Below are positions 1 through 10,885 of a stretch of DNA of 64,000 nucleotides, in pieces. Both the position numbers and the translations under genes were made by a program. Origin of the DNA: Rebecca billardiae RCC1528 (taxonomy: Eukaryota > Haptophyta); NCBI GenBank assembly GCA_965240325.2, contig OZ251235.1:1550001-1614000 (forward strand), written 5' to 3'. Under the pieces are notes generated by a model, which searched no databases, was not told where the DNA came from, and saw only the letters and a list, made by a program, of their open reading frames with translations. The number at the start of each line of letters is the position of its first letter. Position 1 is the stretch's first letter.

Positions 1-98
1 CGGGCCACACGGCGCCGAGCAGCCCCTCGCGGCAGAATGGCGAGCGCAAACCTCGCCGGAGTGACCGGCCGAAACGCCACTCGGCCGAGGGGATAGCG
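1..98. other. 5' flank of the cotransporter gene
   Basis: Short GC-rich stretch upstream of the first ATG of the K-Cl cotransporter. I see no TATA box or other recognisable element. Any 5' UTR exon would lie outside the window or here. Confidence 0.3.
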
Positions 99-3000
99 AT
101 GGACAGCCCTCAGCGGATGGGCCCGCCGCGGATCGCGGGCCTGCACGAGAATGGGTCGAACGGCCACGCCGATCGTCTGGCCTCGCCACCGCGCTCGCCC
201 GCGATGTCGCGCGCTGAGGCGGGCGGGCGCAGCGTGCCCGACTCGCCCGCGCCGACGATGCGGCGCGGCGCGACGTACGGCTCCGGCCACGGGCACAGCG
301 CGGCGGCGAAAGGGCACGGCGCCGGCGGCGAGGCGGGCAAGGGCCACGGCAGCGCGCACAAGATGGGCACGTTCCACGGCGTGCTCATGCCCACGTGCGA
401 GAACATGTGGGGGGTGATCATCTTCTTGCGCTTCTACGTGATCGTCGGCAACGCGGGGCTCGGGCTGTCGGTGCTGATCGTGACGCTCTCGTTCCTCGTG
501 GCGCTGCTCACGTCGCTCTCGCTCTCCGCCATCGCGACGTGCGGCACCTCGCACTCGCTGCAGGGCGTCTACCCCATGCTCGCGCGCGCGCTCGGACGCG
601 AGATCGCGACGGCGATCGGCTTTGTCTACTTCCTCGGCGTCGTGTTCCTCGCGGTGCTCGAGTGCCTGGGCGCGTGCGAGGAGCTGTTCATGGTGAACCG
701 CTCGCTGGGCGAGTTCCCGCTCGCCGTGCAGATGTGGGGCTCCATCTTCATGCTCTCGCTCACCGCGATGGTCGCGGGCGGCGTCAAGATGATTTCCCAC
801 GCGGGGGTCGTATTCTTTCTGATCGTGCTGCTCACGCTGCTCGCGTTCTACGTGGGGCTGTTCGGCGCGCCGCACCTGCACGCGTTCGACGCGGAGCCGC
901 ACCACGGGAAGCACTTCCACCTCGGCCTCTCCGCCGAGCACCTCGCCAACAACTTTGCGCCCGACTACCTGCCCGGCCACTCGTTCTCGTCGTCGCTCGC
1001 TCTCTTCTTCCCCTGCTTCACCGGCATCCTCTCGGGCGCGAACCGCGCGTCGTCGCTGGCGGACCCGTCGACGGCGATCCCGCACGGCACGATCGGCGCG
1101 ATCACGATCTCGTACGTCATGTACATGTCGTACATGTTCCTCTGGGCCGCCGTCGGCGAGCGCGAGTTCCTCCAGCTCGACCACGGCCAGCTCGACCTGC
1201 TGCTGTGGCCGTCGGTCAAGGTCGCGCAGATCGGCATCGTGCTCTCGTCGCTGGGGCAGGCGCTGCAGTGCCTGGTGGTCGCGCCGCGGCTGCTCGCGTC
1301 GATCGCGCAGGACCGCACGCTCCGCCCGCTCATCCCGCTCGCCGTGCGCACCGCGGGCGAGCCGAAGCGCGCGCTGCTGTTTGCGTACGTGGTCGGCGGG
1401 CTCTGCGTTCTGATTGGCTCGCTCGACCTGGTGGCGCCGCTGCTGTCGATGTGCTTCCTGCTGTGCTACTCGTTCATGAACCTGAACTGCTTCGTGCTCG
1501 ACGTGCTCAAGGACCCGCACTGGCGGCCCAAGTGGAAGTACTTCCACTGGAGCGTCGGCCTCGCCGGCTTTGTGCTGTGCACCGCGCTCATGTTCACCAT
1601 CAACTTTGTGTACGCGCTCATCGCGTGGCTGCTCGCGGCGGCCATCCTGATCTACATCCTGCGCAACAACGCCGAGCGCGACTGGGGCTCGGCGCTGCAC
1701 GGGCTGCGGTTCCAGGTGGCGGTGCGCTCGCTCGCCGCCATCGACATGGCCTCGCACCTCGACCGCTCCTGGAAGCCGCAGCTGCTGCTGCTCTACCAGC
1801 TGCGCGAGGAGGAGGACTCGGACGACCCCGAGCGGCGCGCGCTCAACCCGGGGCACACGCACAAGCTGATGTTCTCGATCGCGAACCAGCTGCGCCACGG
1901 CTCGGGGCTGATCATCGCGTGCGCGATCATCCCGCTGCTCCCCGACGAGAACGAGGACGACATCGAGACCGTCGAGTGGGCCGACGAGGAGCGCCGGCAG
2001 ATGGAGTACATGATGAAGGTGCGCGCGCGCACACCGCGCGCGCACACGGCGCGCGCAACCGCACGCACCGCGCACCGGGCGTGCGGCGAGGAGCGCCGCG
2101 AGGAGCGCTGCGGGCGGGCGCTGCGTGTGCGACCGAGCGAGGGCGCGCGCGTGTGCGCAGCGAGGTCGCTGCGCGCGCGCGCGGAGCAGCCGCCGTGCCC
2201 TGCGCCGCTGCCACGGGCGCGCGCGCACCCGCCGCTCACTCACGCGCGCGCGCTCGCGCCCGCCCGCCCGCGCCACGCGCGCGCCGTACCCCCGTGGCCG
2301 CAGGACATGCGCGTCGACGGCTTCTCAATGACGGTGCTCACGCGCGACGCCAAGGAGGGCAAGCGCTACGCCATCCAGAACGCGGGGCTCGGCCCGCTCA
2401 TGCCCAATACTGTGGTGATGGGCTGGCCGTGGTGGTGGAAGCAGGATCCGAAGGAGCACGTGCCCATCTTCGTCTCGGCGATCCACCAGGCGACGCTCGC
2501 GAACAAGGCCGTGCTGCTCGGGCACAACCTGAAGGTGCGCGCGCGCGCGCGCGCGCGCCGTGCGCGCCCGCGGGCGCGGCGGCGGCCGGGCTGGGCAGCG
2601 AGTGCGCGGGGCCCGGTGCGCGCACGCGCTCGTGCCTCACCCCGTCTCTCACTCTCTCGCGCGCTTGCTCGCGCGCGAGAGCGCGCAGGACTTCCCGACG
2701 GATGAGGACCCGGCGGTGGTCGGGTACATCGACGTGTGGTGGATCAAGCATGATGGCGGGCTGCTGCTGCTGCTCTCGCACCTGCTGCAGAAGCATCGGG
2801 TGTGGAAGAAGTGCCTGCTGCGGCTGCACCTGATCACCGAGTCGGGCACGGACCCGCAGCTGATCAAGGAGCGAATGCACCGGCTGCTCGCGATGATCAA
2901 CATCTCGGCGACGGTCGAGGAGGTCATCCTCGTCGACTCGTCCTCCGTGCTGCCGTACATGGCGACCTCGGAGACGCGCGTGCGGTGCGCGCGCGCGCGC

Positions 3001-4659
3001 GTGCGTACCATGCATGCGCGCACGGCTACACCGCCATGCTACCCTTGCGCGCGCACCACCACCGCGCCGCGCGCGCGCGCACGCACACGCGCGCTCACGC
3101 GCACGCGCGCATGCGCGCTCACGCGCACGCGCGCGCGCAGCAAGCAAGAGACCAAGAGCAACCTGAACAACAGCGAGATCGTCTCGGTCGAGCAGCTGAT
3201 TGAGAACCCGCTGCCGCTCGAGGACGAGGACAAGACGCTGCGCGAGGCGCTGAGCAAGCGGCGCACGTCGGTGGTGAGCGCGCGGCCGGCGACGAACCGG
3301 GCGTCGGCGGGCGAGGCTGACTCGACCGAGGGCGTGACGCGCGCGCCGAGCAAGCCCACGCCGGGCGCGGACAAGGTGGTCGTGGTCGACAAGCGCGACG
3401 CGAGCCAGCACGGCCGAGAGCGCTCGGCCTCGGGCAACAAGCTCTCGCTCACGCGCACCTCCGCCACCTCGCTCTCGCTCTCCGGCGTGCAGCTGGAGGA
3501 GCCGGCGCTGCGCCGGCAGCTGTCCGTGCCCTCCGAGCCGCAGTTCGCGCTCGAGCCGCTGCCGACGACGCGCCAGGTGTCCGCGCCGGTGCACCGTCCG
3601 AGCTGCGCGCCGCGCGTGCCGCCGCCGCGCATCGAGGTGTCGCCCGAGACGCGCGCGCCGTCGTTCGGCGCAGCCGAGCCCCTCAGCGCCGCAGGCGGCT
3701 CGCACCTCGCCTCGCGCGCGCCCACCATCGAGGAGGGCGCGAGCGTGAGCCACGGCATTGAGCCCGTGGCCGAGCCGGCGCCGCCACCGCCGCCGCCGCC
3801 GGCCGGGGCGTCGGCGCAGCCCAGGCCGAGGCGGCTGCCGCCCAACTTGCCGCACCCAAAGCCGATCTCGCCGCCGCCCTCGCCGCCACCCGCGGACGTC
3901 CCGCCCGAGCGGAGCAGCGTGCGGCCGCCGCCCGCGGACGACCCGCCCGAGCGGAACAACAACCTGCGGCCCGTGCTCATCCCGCGCACCGGCTCGGGCG
4001 TCGACTCGCGCGTCGACTCACGTCCGCCGCCCAGCCCGAGCGCCAACGGCGGCGCGCTGGGCAGCAAGGGCACGCACATCCCGCGCACGGCTTCCGGGAA
4101 CATTCCGAGGACCGCGTCCGGCACCTTCATGCGCATGCCGATGGGCATGCCCAACCTGTGGGGGGGCGGCGCCGAGGCGTCGCACTCGCCGACCGCGACG
4201 GCCGCGCCGACCGGCGTGGCGGCGGACGAGCAGCTCGAGCTCCCGCCCGCGCTGCTCGCCGACGGCACGCCGCGCCGCCCGAGCGACGCCGCCAGCAGCA
4301 TCGGCATCAGCGCCTCGCTGCAGCGCTTCATCGAGAAGTACGAGCTCGACGACGAGAAGGCGAGCGAGCTCAACCAGATCTTCGAGAAGTCGATCGAGGA
4401 GGCGATGGTCGGCGCGACCTCGTACATGTGGGACGAGATCCACGAGATCATCCAGTCGCACTCGGAGAACTCCGTGCTCGTGATCGTCAACCTGCCAGAC
4501 CCGCCCGACGTGACGCGCGTGGACGGCGCGTACACGGACGAGGGGTACAGGAAGATGGTCGAGTACATGGACTACATGGAGGGGCTGGCCGCCAACCTGC
4601 CGCGCGTGCTCTTCGTGCACGGCTCGGGGCAAGAGGTGATCAGCTTTGACGCGGCGTAA
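99..4659 (+). CDS. K-Cl cotransporter (KCC-type, SLC12 family)
   Basis: Predicted electroneutral cation-chloride cotransporter of the plasma membrane or an internal membrane, with a role in ion and volume homeostasis. Proposed exons are 99-2018, 2304-2534, 2689-2984 and 3141-4659, which join in phase to give about 1321 residues. The introns (285, 154 and 156 nt) start GTGCG and end CAG. An acidic-poor N-terminus of about 88 residues is followed by the family signature GTFHGVLMPTCENMWGVIIF at about residue 90, then about 12 hydrophobic segments up to about residue 520. The C-terminal cytosolic half holds an SLC12 C-terminal domain, interrupted by a disordered Pro/Ser-rich stretch (about 1029-1090). 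It ends with KCC-like motifs: VIVNLPDPP near 1262, then RVLFVHGSGQEVIS at the end. These C-terminal motifs favour KCC over NKCC. Two of the introns can be read through without a stop, so unspliced models would inflate the protein. The start is the first ATG of the open frame; an upstream exon cannot be excluded. Confidence 0.93.
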
Positions 4660-5212
4660 GGCGCGTGCGCCCCTGCGCGCGCGCGGCGGCCCAGCACGGT
4701 TATTATAATAATGCCGCCGAAGCATTAAGGTCAAGGACGGGGGCAGCGCGATCGCCGTGACTGGCCAAGTCGCCTGCGCATGGGCATGCTGCGGGCATGC
4801 AAGGGGTTGCATGCTACGACGACGTGAAATAATATTATATATATATATATACCTGAATTACGACTGCTGGTTTATTATAATTAAGTTTATTATTTAATAT
4901 AATGAAATGATGAGTATGAAATCGTCTGACGCAGCCGAGTACTGTTGCCTGAGCTGTGTGCGTCTCTTATTCTTAGTAAACTGTACTGCCCGCGTGCCTA
5001 GACCTAGTGGTATTAAATGTAATAGCAGACTATATTTAATGAAGCTGGCGCCATCGGCCCGCGATCGGCTGCTGCGAGCTCAGAGTTGACGAGAGTGACT
5101 TGCCGTTCGATCGGTGCTCAAGTCGGTGACGGTCCGGGTTGAGGGCACTCGAGGTTCTCGTCGGTACTGAGTGGCGCAGTACTCGTCACGGGCTGCGAAA
5201 GCCGAATGCTCG
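4660..5212. other. Convergent intergenic region with AT tract
   Basis: Lies between the 3' ends of the cotransporter and the PH-domain gene. Composition drops sharply to AT-rich (about 4700-5050), with a TA dinucleotide run near 4833-4851 and a second AT-rich stretch near 4870-4905. The segment 4946-4986 is shared with 36352-36394 (see findings). No ORF here is convincing. Confidence 0.5.
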
Positions 5213-5704
5213 TCAGGCGTCTGCCAGCTTCTCCAGTCGAGCTGTAAGCTTTGTCATGTACTCAAGCGTCTGCGCCGGAGTTGCGCCCTTAGGAGCCCCC
5301 TCGCTGCTCGGCTTCCCGTCGGGCCGCTTGCCCGAGCGCGCTGCGTGCTTCTCGAGCACACCTTCGAGGCGCGCCACCAGCTGCTCGACCTGCTCGACAC
5401 GGCGCTGTTGCGCGGCGAGGAACGCCGAGCGCCACTCGTCGCGCTCCGTCGGGGTTGCGAACTGCAGGGAGTACGCACGCTCTGCAGTCACGATCTCGAG
5501 CGCGGCTGGCGGCTTCTCGACGAGGCGCGAGAGGAAGAGGTCAATGTGCTTGCCAGCGCTGCGCGCCTGGTCAGCGCCCGGGCCGTAGACCAGGAGGCCA
5601 TCCACGTCGAGGATGAAGTAGCGCTTGTTCTTGGCGAATTGGGAGAAGAAGCCCTTCGAGCCGCGCTTCACGGCGAAGCCCTCTTTTGCCGTTCCACTCA
5701 CCAT
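5213..5704 (-). CDS. Small PH-domain protein
   Basis: Predicted cytosolic protein of 163 residues that is essentially one pleckstrin-homology domain, a fold that binds phosphoinositides or proteins at membranes. The domain covers about residues 4-100: strand motifs KEGFAVKRG, then KRYFILDVDGLLVYG, and a closing helix ERDEWRSAFLAAQQRR with the nearly invariant tryptophan. A coiled helical tail follows (RRVEQVEQLVARLEGVLEKH and a Lys/Pro linker). The open frame extends upstream to 5863, but residues before the Met at 5704 derive from a direct repeat (5729-5806) and look unrelated to the PH fold, so I chose 5704 as the start. An upstream coding exon is possible because the domain begins very close to this Met. 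The ligand cannot be told from sequence. Confidence 0.75.
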   Translation of the reverse strand: MVSGTAKEGFAVKRGSKGFFSQFAKNKRYFILDVDGLLVYGPGADQARSAGKHIDLFLSRLVEKPPAALEIVTAERAYSLQFATPTERDEWRSAFLAAQQRRVEQVEQLVARLEGVLEKHAARSGKRPDGKPSSEGAPKGATPAQTLEYMTKLTARLEKLADA

Positions 5705-5728
5705 GCTGGTCCGAGGTCGCCAGCCACC

Positions 5729-5806
5729 ATGGAGGGGCGAGCGCCGCGGCAAAAGAGTGACTGACGAAGTCGGCGTCATGGAGGGGCGAGCGCCGCGGCA
5801 AAAGAG
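5729..5806. repeat. 29-bp direct repeat, 49-bp offset
   Basis: The 29-bp string starting atggaggggcgagcg occurs at 5729-5757 and again at 5778-5806, separated by 20 bp. It sits just upstream of the chosen start of the PH-domain gene. It could be a recent local duplication in the 5' UTR or promoter. Confidence 0.8.
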
Positions 5807-5863
5807 GTGACACGGCCACCCGGTGCTGCTGCGTGTGCCGATCACTGACAGATGCGCGCTCAC

Positions 5864-7037
5864 TCAGGCCGGGGCGAGCTCATAGGCGTCGCGCTTCCAG
5901 GGGCTCCGGTCTCGTGAGGCCACGCCCCGAAGCGCCCGCACCGAGCGCGCCTGCCGCACAGTACGGCCGCAGGCCGCGATTGGCGGCTGCCGTGCCATGG
6001 CGCACAAGCCTTCAGCTGGCTCAGCGCGCGCGCGCCGTCGGCGCCGATGGCTCAAGCCAATCGCGTGCGCGCCGCCGGTCGGCGGTGGCTCCGACGCTCG
6101 GGCGCCTTCCCGTCTCGTGCGTCACACGCTCCACAACGCGCCGCCTGCTCGCTCGGCCGCGCGCGCGGCACCACGGCAGACTAAGGTGCACAGCCGTGCT
6201 CGGCGGCGACGCGTGAGGCGAGAGGTCTGGGCTGCGCGCGCGCGTGGCCGGGGCGCACCGACAGCGGACGCGCATGGGCCCAGTCTACACGGCACACAAC
6301 CGCGCCGCGCGCGTCTCTGCCGCCGAGGCGTCCAGAGCGTGCAGTTGGCGCGTGGAGATGGCGTGAAGGCGGCGCGAGGCGGCGCGAGGCGCTCGCGGGA
6401 GGTTGGCGAGCGGCGGGGACGTCCCCGCGCCACGACCACCGCGGCAAGAGTGGCCTCCTCGGCCGTGCGGACCCAGCCGGCCCAGTGCCGCGCGGCCAAA
6501 ACCGCCGCCGCGCGCGCGCAGCTCGCGCGCGTCGAGAGCGCGACGGCGGCGGCGCCACCCACCGCCTTAAAATCGGAAGATTGCGCGCGCCAGAAATTGC
6601 CGCCCCGTGTAAAAACTCGGGAACTCAACGTTTCCCCAACTCGCGCGAGAGGTGGCAATGCCACATGCCACCTCTCTCGTCTGAACTTGTACCAATATCT
6701 CGCGCGCTCGTCTCTCGCGCCCGCTTTTGGCCTTTCGGCTTCCGATCTAATAATCATCAGCAGCATAGGTCTGCCTGATCTGGCCGGCTTCCGGACTGAT
6801 TCACTCACTCACTGTCAGTGACTGATCCGGGACGGAAATTGGCCGGCGGAGCTATGAAGTTGCTCACAGCATGCGTATGTATCATCGGCGGACTCGCAGC
6901 AGCCCGGTGCGACTGGGGGGCTCGACCGCACCCTGCTGAACGGGAAGCTGCTCATCCGATAGTCGCCCGTGTCTTTAAAGCATAGTCTAATCAGTCTGAC
7001 GGCGGGCGGCGGCTGCAAGCCGTGGAGCGAGGTCCTT
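5864..7037. other. Unassigned GC-rich region
   Basis: Several long frames are open on both strands purely because of GC content. None has recognisable domains, hydrophobic periodicity or intron-exon continuity. The AT-richer part (6740-7010) is the 3' flank of the hexosaminidase gene. I see no RNA gene. Confidence 0.4.
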
Positions 7038-8651
7038 CTAGTTCTGCCCGGGCTCGCCGCACCCGCCCGGACCGGACGGCGCGGAGCGCGCGACCGACGC
7101 GTTCACAGGCGCAGCGCTCACGCCCCGCGCGAGCAGGAGACACCGGTACGCGAGCAGCCGGCGCTCCGCCGAGCTCGCCGCCGCCGTACCCGTGGCCGTC
7201 CCGCCCAGACGCGGCGACCAAAGGCGCTCGGCGATCGCGGCGAGGCGCGGCCACACGGTCGGCTCGAGGTCCGCGCCGTCCACCGTCTCGCCCCACATCT
7301 CGCCGCCGCCGCCGAGCACGAGCGCGCACTCGGCGTCGGACAGGCCCGCGCACGGCTCCAGCGCATACGCCTCGCGCCAGCCCGTGCGCAGGCTGTCGAG
7401 GTACCAGGTCGGGTCGAGCGACACGAGCGCGCGCAGGCCGCGCGCCGTCACGTCGCGCACGCCCGTGCGCCCCCACGTGCGCCACTGCTGCACGATCGCC
7501 GTGCGCGGCAGCCGCTCTCCGAAGTGCTCGAAGACCTCGTCCCAGCCGATCGCGACGCGGCCCCGCTCCGCCGCGAGCGCGTGCGCGCGCAGCACGAACT
7601 CCGCGTACGCCTCCTGCGCGCTCAGCCCGCGCACGCGCAGCCACTCAGAAATTTCCGGAGACTTCTCCCAGCAGGCCGTGTCCACCTCGTCGCCGCCCAG
7701 GTGCACGACGCTGTCGGGGAAGAGGCGCGCCAGGTCGTCGAGGAGCGCGCCGAGCAGCGCGAACGTGCCCTCGCGCGCGGGGTTGAGCGGCTCGGCGCAC
7801 GCCGCCGACGGGCACACCTCGGGCCGCCCCCGGCACCACGAGCGCGTGTGGCCGGGCACGTCCAGCTCGGGAATCACACGGATGCCGCGCGCGCGCGCGT
7901 GCTCGACGACGATGGCCACGTCCGAGGGCGCGTAGCGCTCGGCGGGCGAGAAGGCGCCGCGCGCGCACAGCTCGGGCGCCGAGGGCAGGCACACCGGGAA
8001 CGACTGCGAGTCGACCATGTGCCAGTGCAGCACGTTGAGCTTGGTCCACGCCATCGCGCTGATTGTGCGCAGCAGTTGAGGCATGGGCAGGAAGTGGCGC
8101 GCGCTGTCCAGCAGCAGCTCGCGGTGGGCGAAGCGGGGCTTGTCGACGACGGCGAGGGGCAGGCGGGAGGCGAGGTACTCGGCGCGCTCAAAGTCGTACG
8201 CCACGAGCTGCGACAGCGTGCTCAGCGCGTGGTACACGCCGTACTGCGTGCGCGCGCGCACGGTCGCATCGCCGCGCGCGCCCACGTGCAGCGAGTAGCT
8301 CTCGTCCACGCCGAGCTCGAGGGCGGCGGCCCCGTGGACGACCGTCACGTTGACGAGCGCGAGCGACGCCGGCGAGCACGCCCGCCCCTCGCCAGTCGCC
8401 GCGCCGCCGTCGTCATGCCGATGGTGCGGGAAGACGAGCCGGCGGAAGCGCTTGAACGCGCCGAGCAGGTCGGCACTGGGCGCGCGCGGCCCGGCGGCGA
8501 AGGACAGGTGCGGGCAGACCGGGCGCCGAGCGTGGCCGGCGCTCACTTCGGCCGGGAGCGGCCACAGCAACGGCACGTCCTCAGCGAGTCTGGGCGCCGC
8601 CCAGGTTAGGAAGAGGAGGAGCTGTGCCTTCGGCCGGCCGGCCGGCGCCAT
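7038..8651 (-). CDS. Beta-N-acetylhexosaminidase (family GH20)
   Basis: Hydrolyses terminal beta-linked N-acetylglucosamine or N-acetylgalactosamine from glycans. The predicted signal peptide (MAPAGRPKAQLLLFLTWAAP) sends it to the secretory, lysosomal or vacuolar system. The 537-residue protein has a GH20 N-terminal domain (about 25-180), then the TIM barrel. Barrel motifs include RELLLDSARHFLP, LNVLHWHMVDSQSFP, RGIRVIPELDVPGH and the catalytic pair Asp321-Glu322 in HLGGDEVDTACW. Later substrate-binding tryptophans sit in WDEVFEHF, VQQWRTW and MWGETVD. The length matches eukaryotic HexA/HexB enzymes. The open frame runs 76 residues further upstream, but the Met at 8651 is followed by the signal peptide and leaves a 97-bp gap to the divergent neighbour, so it is the better start. 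No introns are evident. Confidence 0.95.
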   Translation of the reverse strand: MAPAGRPKAQLLLFLTWAAPRLAEDVPLLWPLPAEVSAGHARRPVCPHLSFAAGPRAPSADLLGAFKRFRRLVFPHHRHDDGGAATGEGRACSPASLALVNVTVVHGAAALELGVDESYSLHVGARGDATVRARTQYGVYHALSTLSQLVAYDFERAEYLASRLPLAVVDKPRFAHRELLLDSARHFLPMPQLLRTISAMAWTKLNVLHWHMVDSQSFPVCLPSAPELCARGAFSPAERYAPSDVAIVVEHARARGIRVIPELDVPGHTRSWCRGRPEVCPSAACAEPLNPAREGTFALLGALLDDLARLFPDSVVHLGGDEVDTACWEKSPEISEWLRVRGLSAQEAYAEFVLRAHALAAERGRVAIGWDEVFEHFGERLPRTAIVQQWRTWGRTGVRDVTARGLRALVSLDPTWYLDSLRTGWREAYALEPCAGLSDAECALVLGGGGEMWGETVDGADLEPTVWPRLAAIAERLWSPRLGGTATGTAAASSAERRLLAYRCLLLARGVSAAPVNASVARSAPSGPGGCGEPGQN

Positions 8652-8748
8652 CGTGAGTGCTGCGCTTGGCGCGTCGGGATCGACTCTGGATCCCGCGGCG
8701 GAAGTCGGCGCGAGCAACGACCGGGGACTTCCTCCGCGGCGCGCAAGC
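8652..8748. promoter_or_regulatory. Putative bidirectional promoter
   Basis: Only 97 bp separate the start codons of the hexosaminidase (minus) and the Cys/Pro-rich membrane protein (plus). Both transcripts must initiate in or near this segment. It contains an imperfect palindrome, gggatcgactctggatccc (about 8679-8697), and no TATA box. Assignment is by position only. Confidence 0.35.
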
Positions 8749-10615
8749 ATGCATCCGCTGGCGCTGCTCGCGGCGTGCGCGGCGCAGCCCGGCACCGCGC
8801 CGCCGCCGGACGTGAAGCCCGCCGAGCCCGTCCTCGTCGACAAGGTTTGCAGCCAGATGCACCACGTCTTCGCCTCCAACGTGAGCAGCGCAAACCACTG
8901 CGCGGGGCTGCTGATGCCGTCGGGATTCGCGCCCCAGTCCGCGCCCTACTTCGCGTACGGCGGGCCGAACCGCACGTGCTACACGTGCACCGAGCACGAG
9001 TACGACTTCGCATTCACCTATCCCGGCTTCAACGTGTACCGCACCGCCGACGTCGAGCCGATCGCGCCGCCTCCGCCCGACGATCGCTCGTGGTGGGATA
9101 AGTACCTGGAGAGCTGGTGGTCGCCGCATCCACCCCCCTCGCCGCCGGCGCCGCCGCCTCCGCCGCCCTCGCCACCACCTCCGCCGCCCTCGCCCTCGCC
9201 GCCGCCGGCCCCGCCGACGTCGCCCGCGCCGCCGCCCGCGCCCGCGCCGCCGCCGCCGATGCTGCCGTACGGAGCGATTCTGCGCAACCAGCACTGCGGC
9301 ACGTACTGGATCTTCCCGGACAAGACGGGGATGCTCACGGCGAACGACTGCGCGCGGTACGTCGGCACCGTCGAGCTCAAGCCCTTCTTCTCGTGGTCCG
9401 AGTGGACGCACTCGTGCTACGCGTGCTCGCAGCGGCAGGTTGACAATCGCTTCTCGGCGGCCGTGACGGGCTACTTCATCTACGACACGCGCGCGTTCGT
9501 CGAGCTGCCGCAGTCGCCCAACCCGCCGCCGAGCCCGCCGCCGCACCCGCCGCCGAGCCCGCCGCCGCCGCTCGGCTCCGGCCTGCTCTTCCCCGGCTAC
9601 TTCTGCGGCAACATCCACTGGCCGGTCGTCACGGGCGTGCGCGACCCGTCCGACTGCGCGGCCGAGCTCGCGCAGAAGGACGAGTGGCAGCAGCTCACGC
9701 CCTACTTCTCGTGGAGCGCGCAGACGCAGAACTGCTACGGCTGCGACGGCGACGAGGCGTCCGAGTGCGCGCGCGCGCGCGCGCGCGGGCTGCGCCGCGC
9801 ACCGCACCGCGCGCGGACCTCACCGGCCGCGCCCGCGCCCCACGGCCGCGCGTGCGCGTGCGCGCGATCGCGCAGGCGCGAGAAGCGCGTCGACGGCTTC
9901 AACATCTACCGCACAGGCGACTACGCGGCCAAGCTGCCTTCGGCCAAGGTGCTCGTGAAGGACCACGGCTGCGGCCGCCTGATCACGAAGACCGCGCAGT
10001 CGCCCAAGCAGTGCGCGGCCGCCACGGTCGCCGCGGGTGCCCTGCCATTCTTCACGTTCTCGCACGCGAGCGGCTTCTGCTTCGCGTGCGCCGCCGTCGA
10101 CGACCAGGGCGCCAGCGCGCCGGGGTACGACACGTACGCGAGCGCGGACTTCCAGATCACGTTCGAGGACATCAAGCAGTGGGCGGGCAACGTCCCGGCG
10201 CTGGACTTGGCAGGGGAGACGCCGCAGCGCAGCGCAGTGGGTGCGCGCGACTTGCGCTGCTCACGAGACCGCCGTTCCGCCTGCGCTGCCCGCTGCCACG
10301 CGCGCGGCGGAGCTGCTCGCTCACGCGCCATGAGTGTGCCGTGTGCTGTGCTGCTCTCGCGCAGGCTTTGCGAAGGCCTACCGCGGCGAAAGGCGGACAC
10401 GCCTTGCGGGCGCGGCGACGCTCGCAGTAGCGGTTGTCCTTGCCATCGGCGTCGCCGCGCGTGCTGGGGTGGCAGCGGTGCGCAGCAGTTCGCTGGCAGC
10501 CTTGGGTCTTCAGCGACCACCGCCTGTCGGAGGCGCGGGCTCCGCTGCTGGCGGCGCGGTGCGCGACGGCGCGGGAACACGACCGTGGATGCAAGGGCCG
10601 CCCGAGCTGCTATAG
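8749..10615 (+). CDS. Cys-module, Pro-rich membrane-anchored protein
   Basis: Function unrecognised; predicted cell-surface or wall-associated protein. Proposed exons 8749-9764, 9876-10240 and 10365-10615 join in phase to 543 residues. The N-terminus (MHPLALLAACAAQPG) looks like a signal peptide. Four related modules follow, each with four cysteines in a C...DCA...C-x2-C pattern and a PFFSWSEWTHSCYAC-like core followed by GYFIYDTR/GFNVYRT. Modules 1-2 and 2-3 are separated by Pro/Ser-rich spacers (9127-9260 and 9520-9570), resembling hydroxyproline-rich extensin-like linkers. The last exon encodes a single hydrophobic helix (AGAATLAVAVVLAIGVAARA) preceded by basic residues, giving a membrane anchor close to the C-terminus. 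The first intron (111 nt) is open in frame, so an unspliced reading would add an Arg-rich insert inside module 3. Confidence 0.72.
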
Positions 10616-10885
10616 CCCTGCGTGTCGTGCCCACTCGGGCTTCAGAATGCCCGCCCGTCCGCGGCGCCAGGTGCCCGAGGTGGGCAGGCGGTGGCCCGGT
10701 AAGTCGGCTGCGCCGATCGACGATCCTAACTTGCCAATGCCAATGGCACGCGACCCGCGATCATCGCGTCAGCAAATATAACATCGGCGGCCCGCGCCGT
10801 CAGTCACTGACGGTAGCGGGGACCGACGAATATAGGGCGGGCGCCGCCCGCCGTTGAATGAGCCGAGGGCGGTTAGGGCGTTAGG
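10616..10885. other. Region up to the scaffold gap
   Basis: Downstream flank of the Cys-module gene, ending at the N run. Nothing recognisable. Confidence 0.4.

Noticed and set aside
395-2833. 812-codon plus ORF within the cotransporter
   Set aside because: Out-of-frame shadow of the SLC12 exons; Arg-rich, no TM helices.
5997-6821. Open frames on both strands between the PH and hexosaminidase genes
   Set aside because: Composition-driven Arg/Ala-rich translations; no domain, signal peptide or splice continuity.
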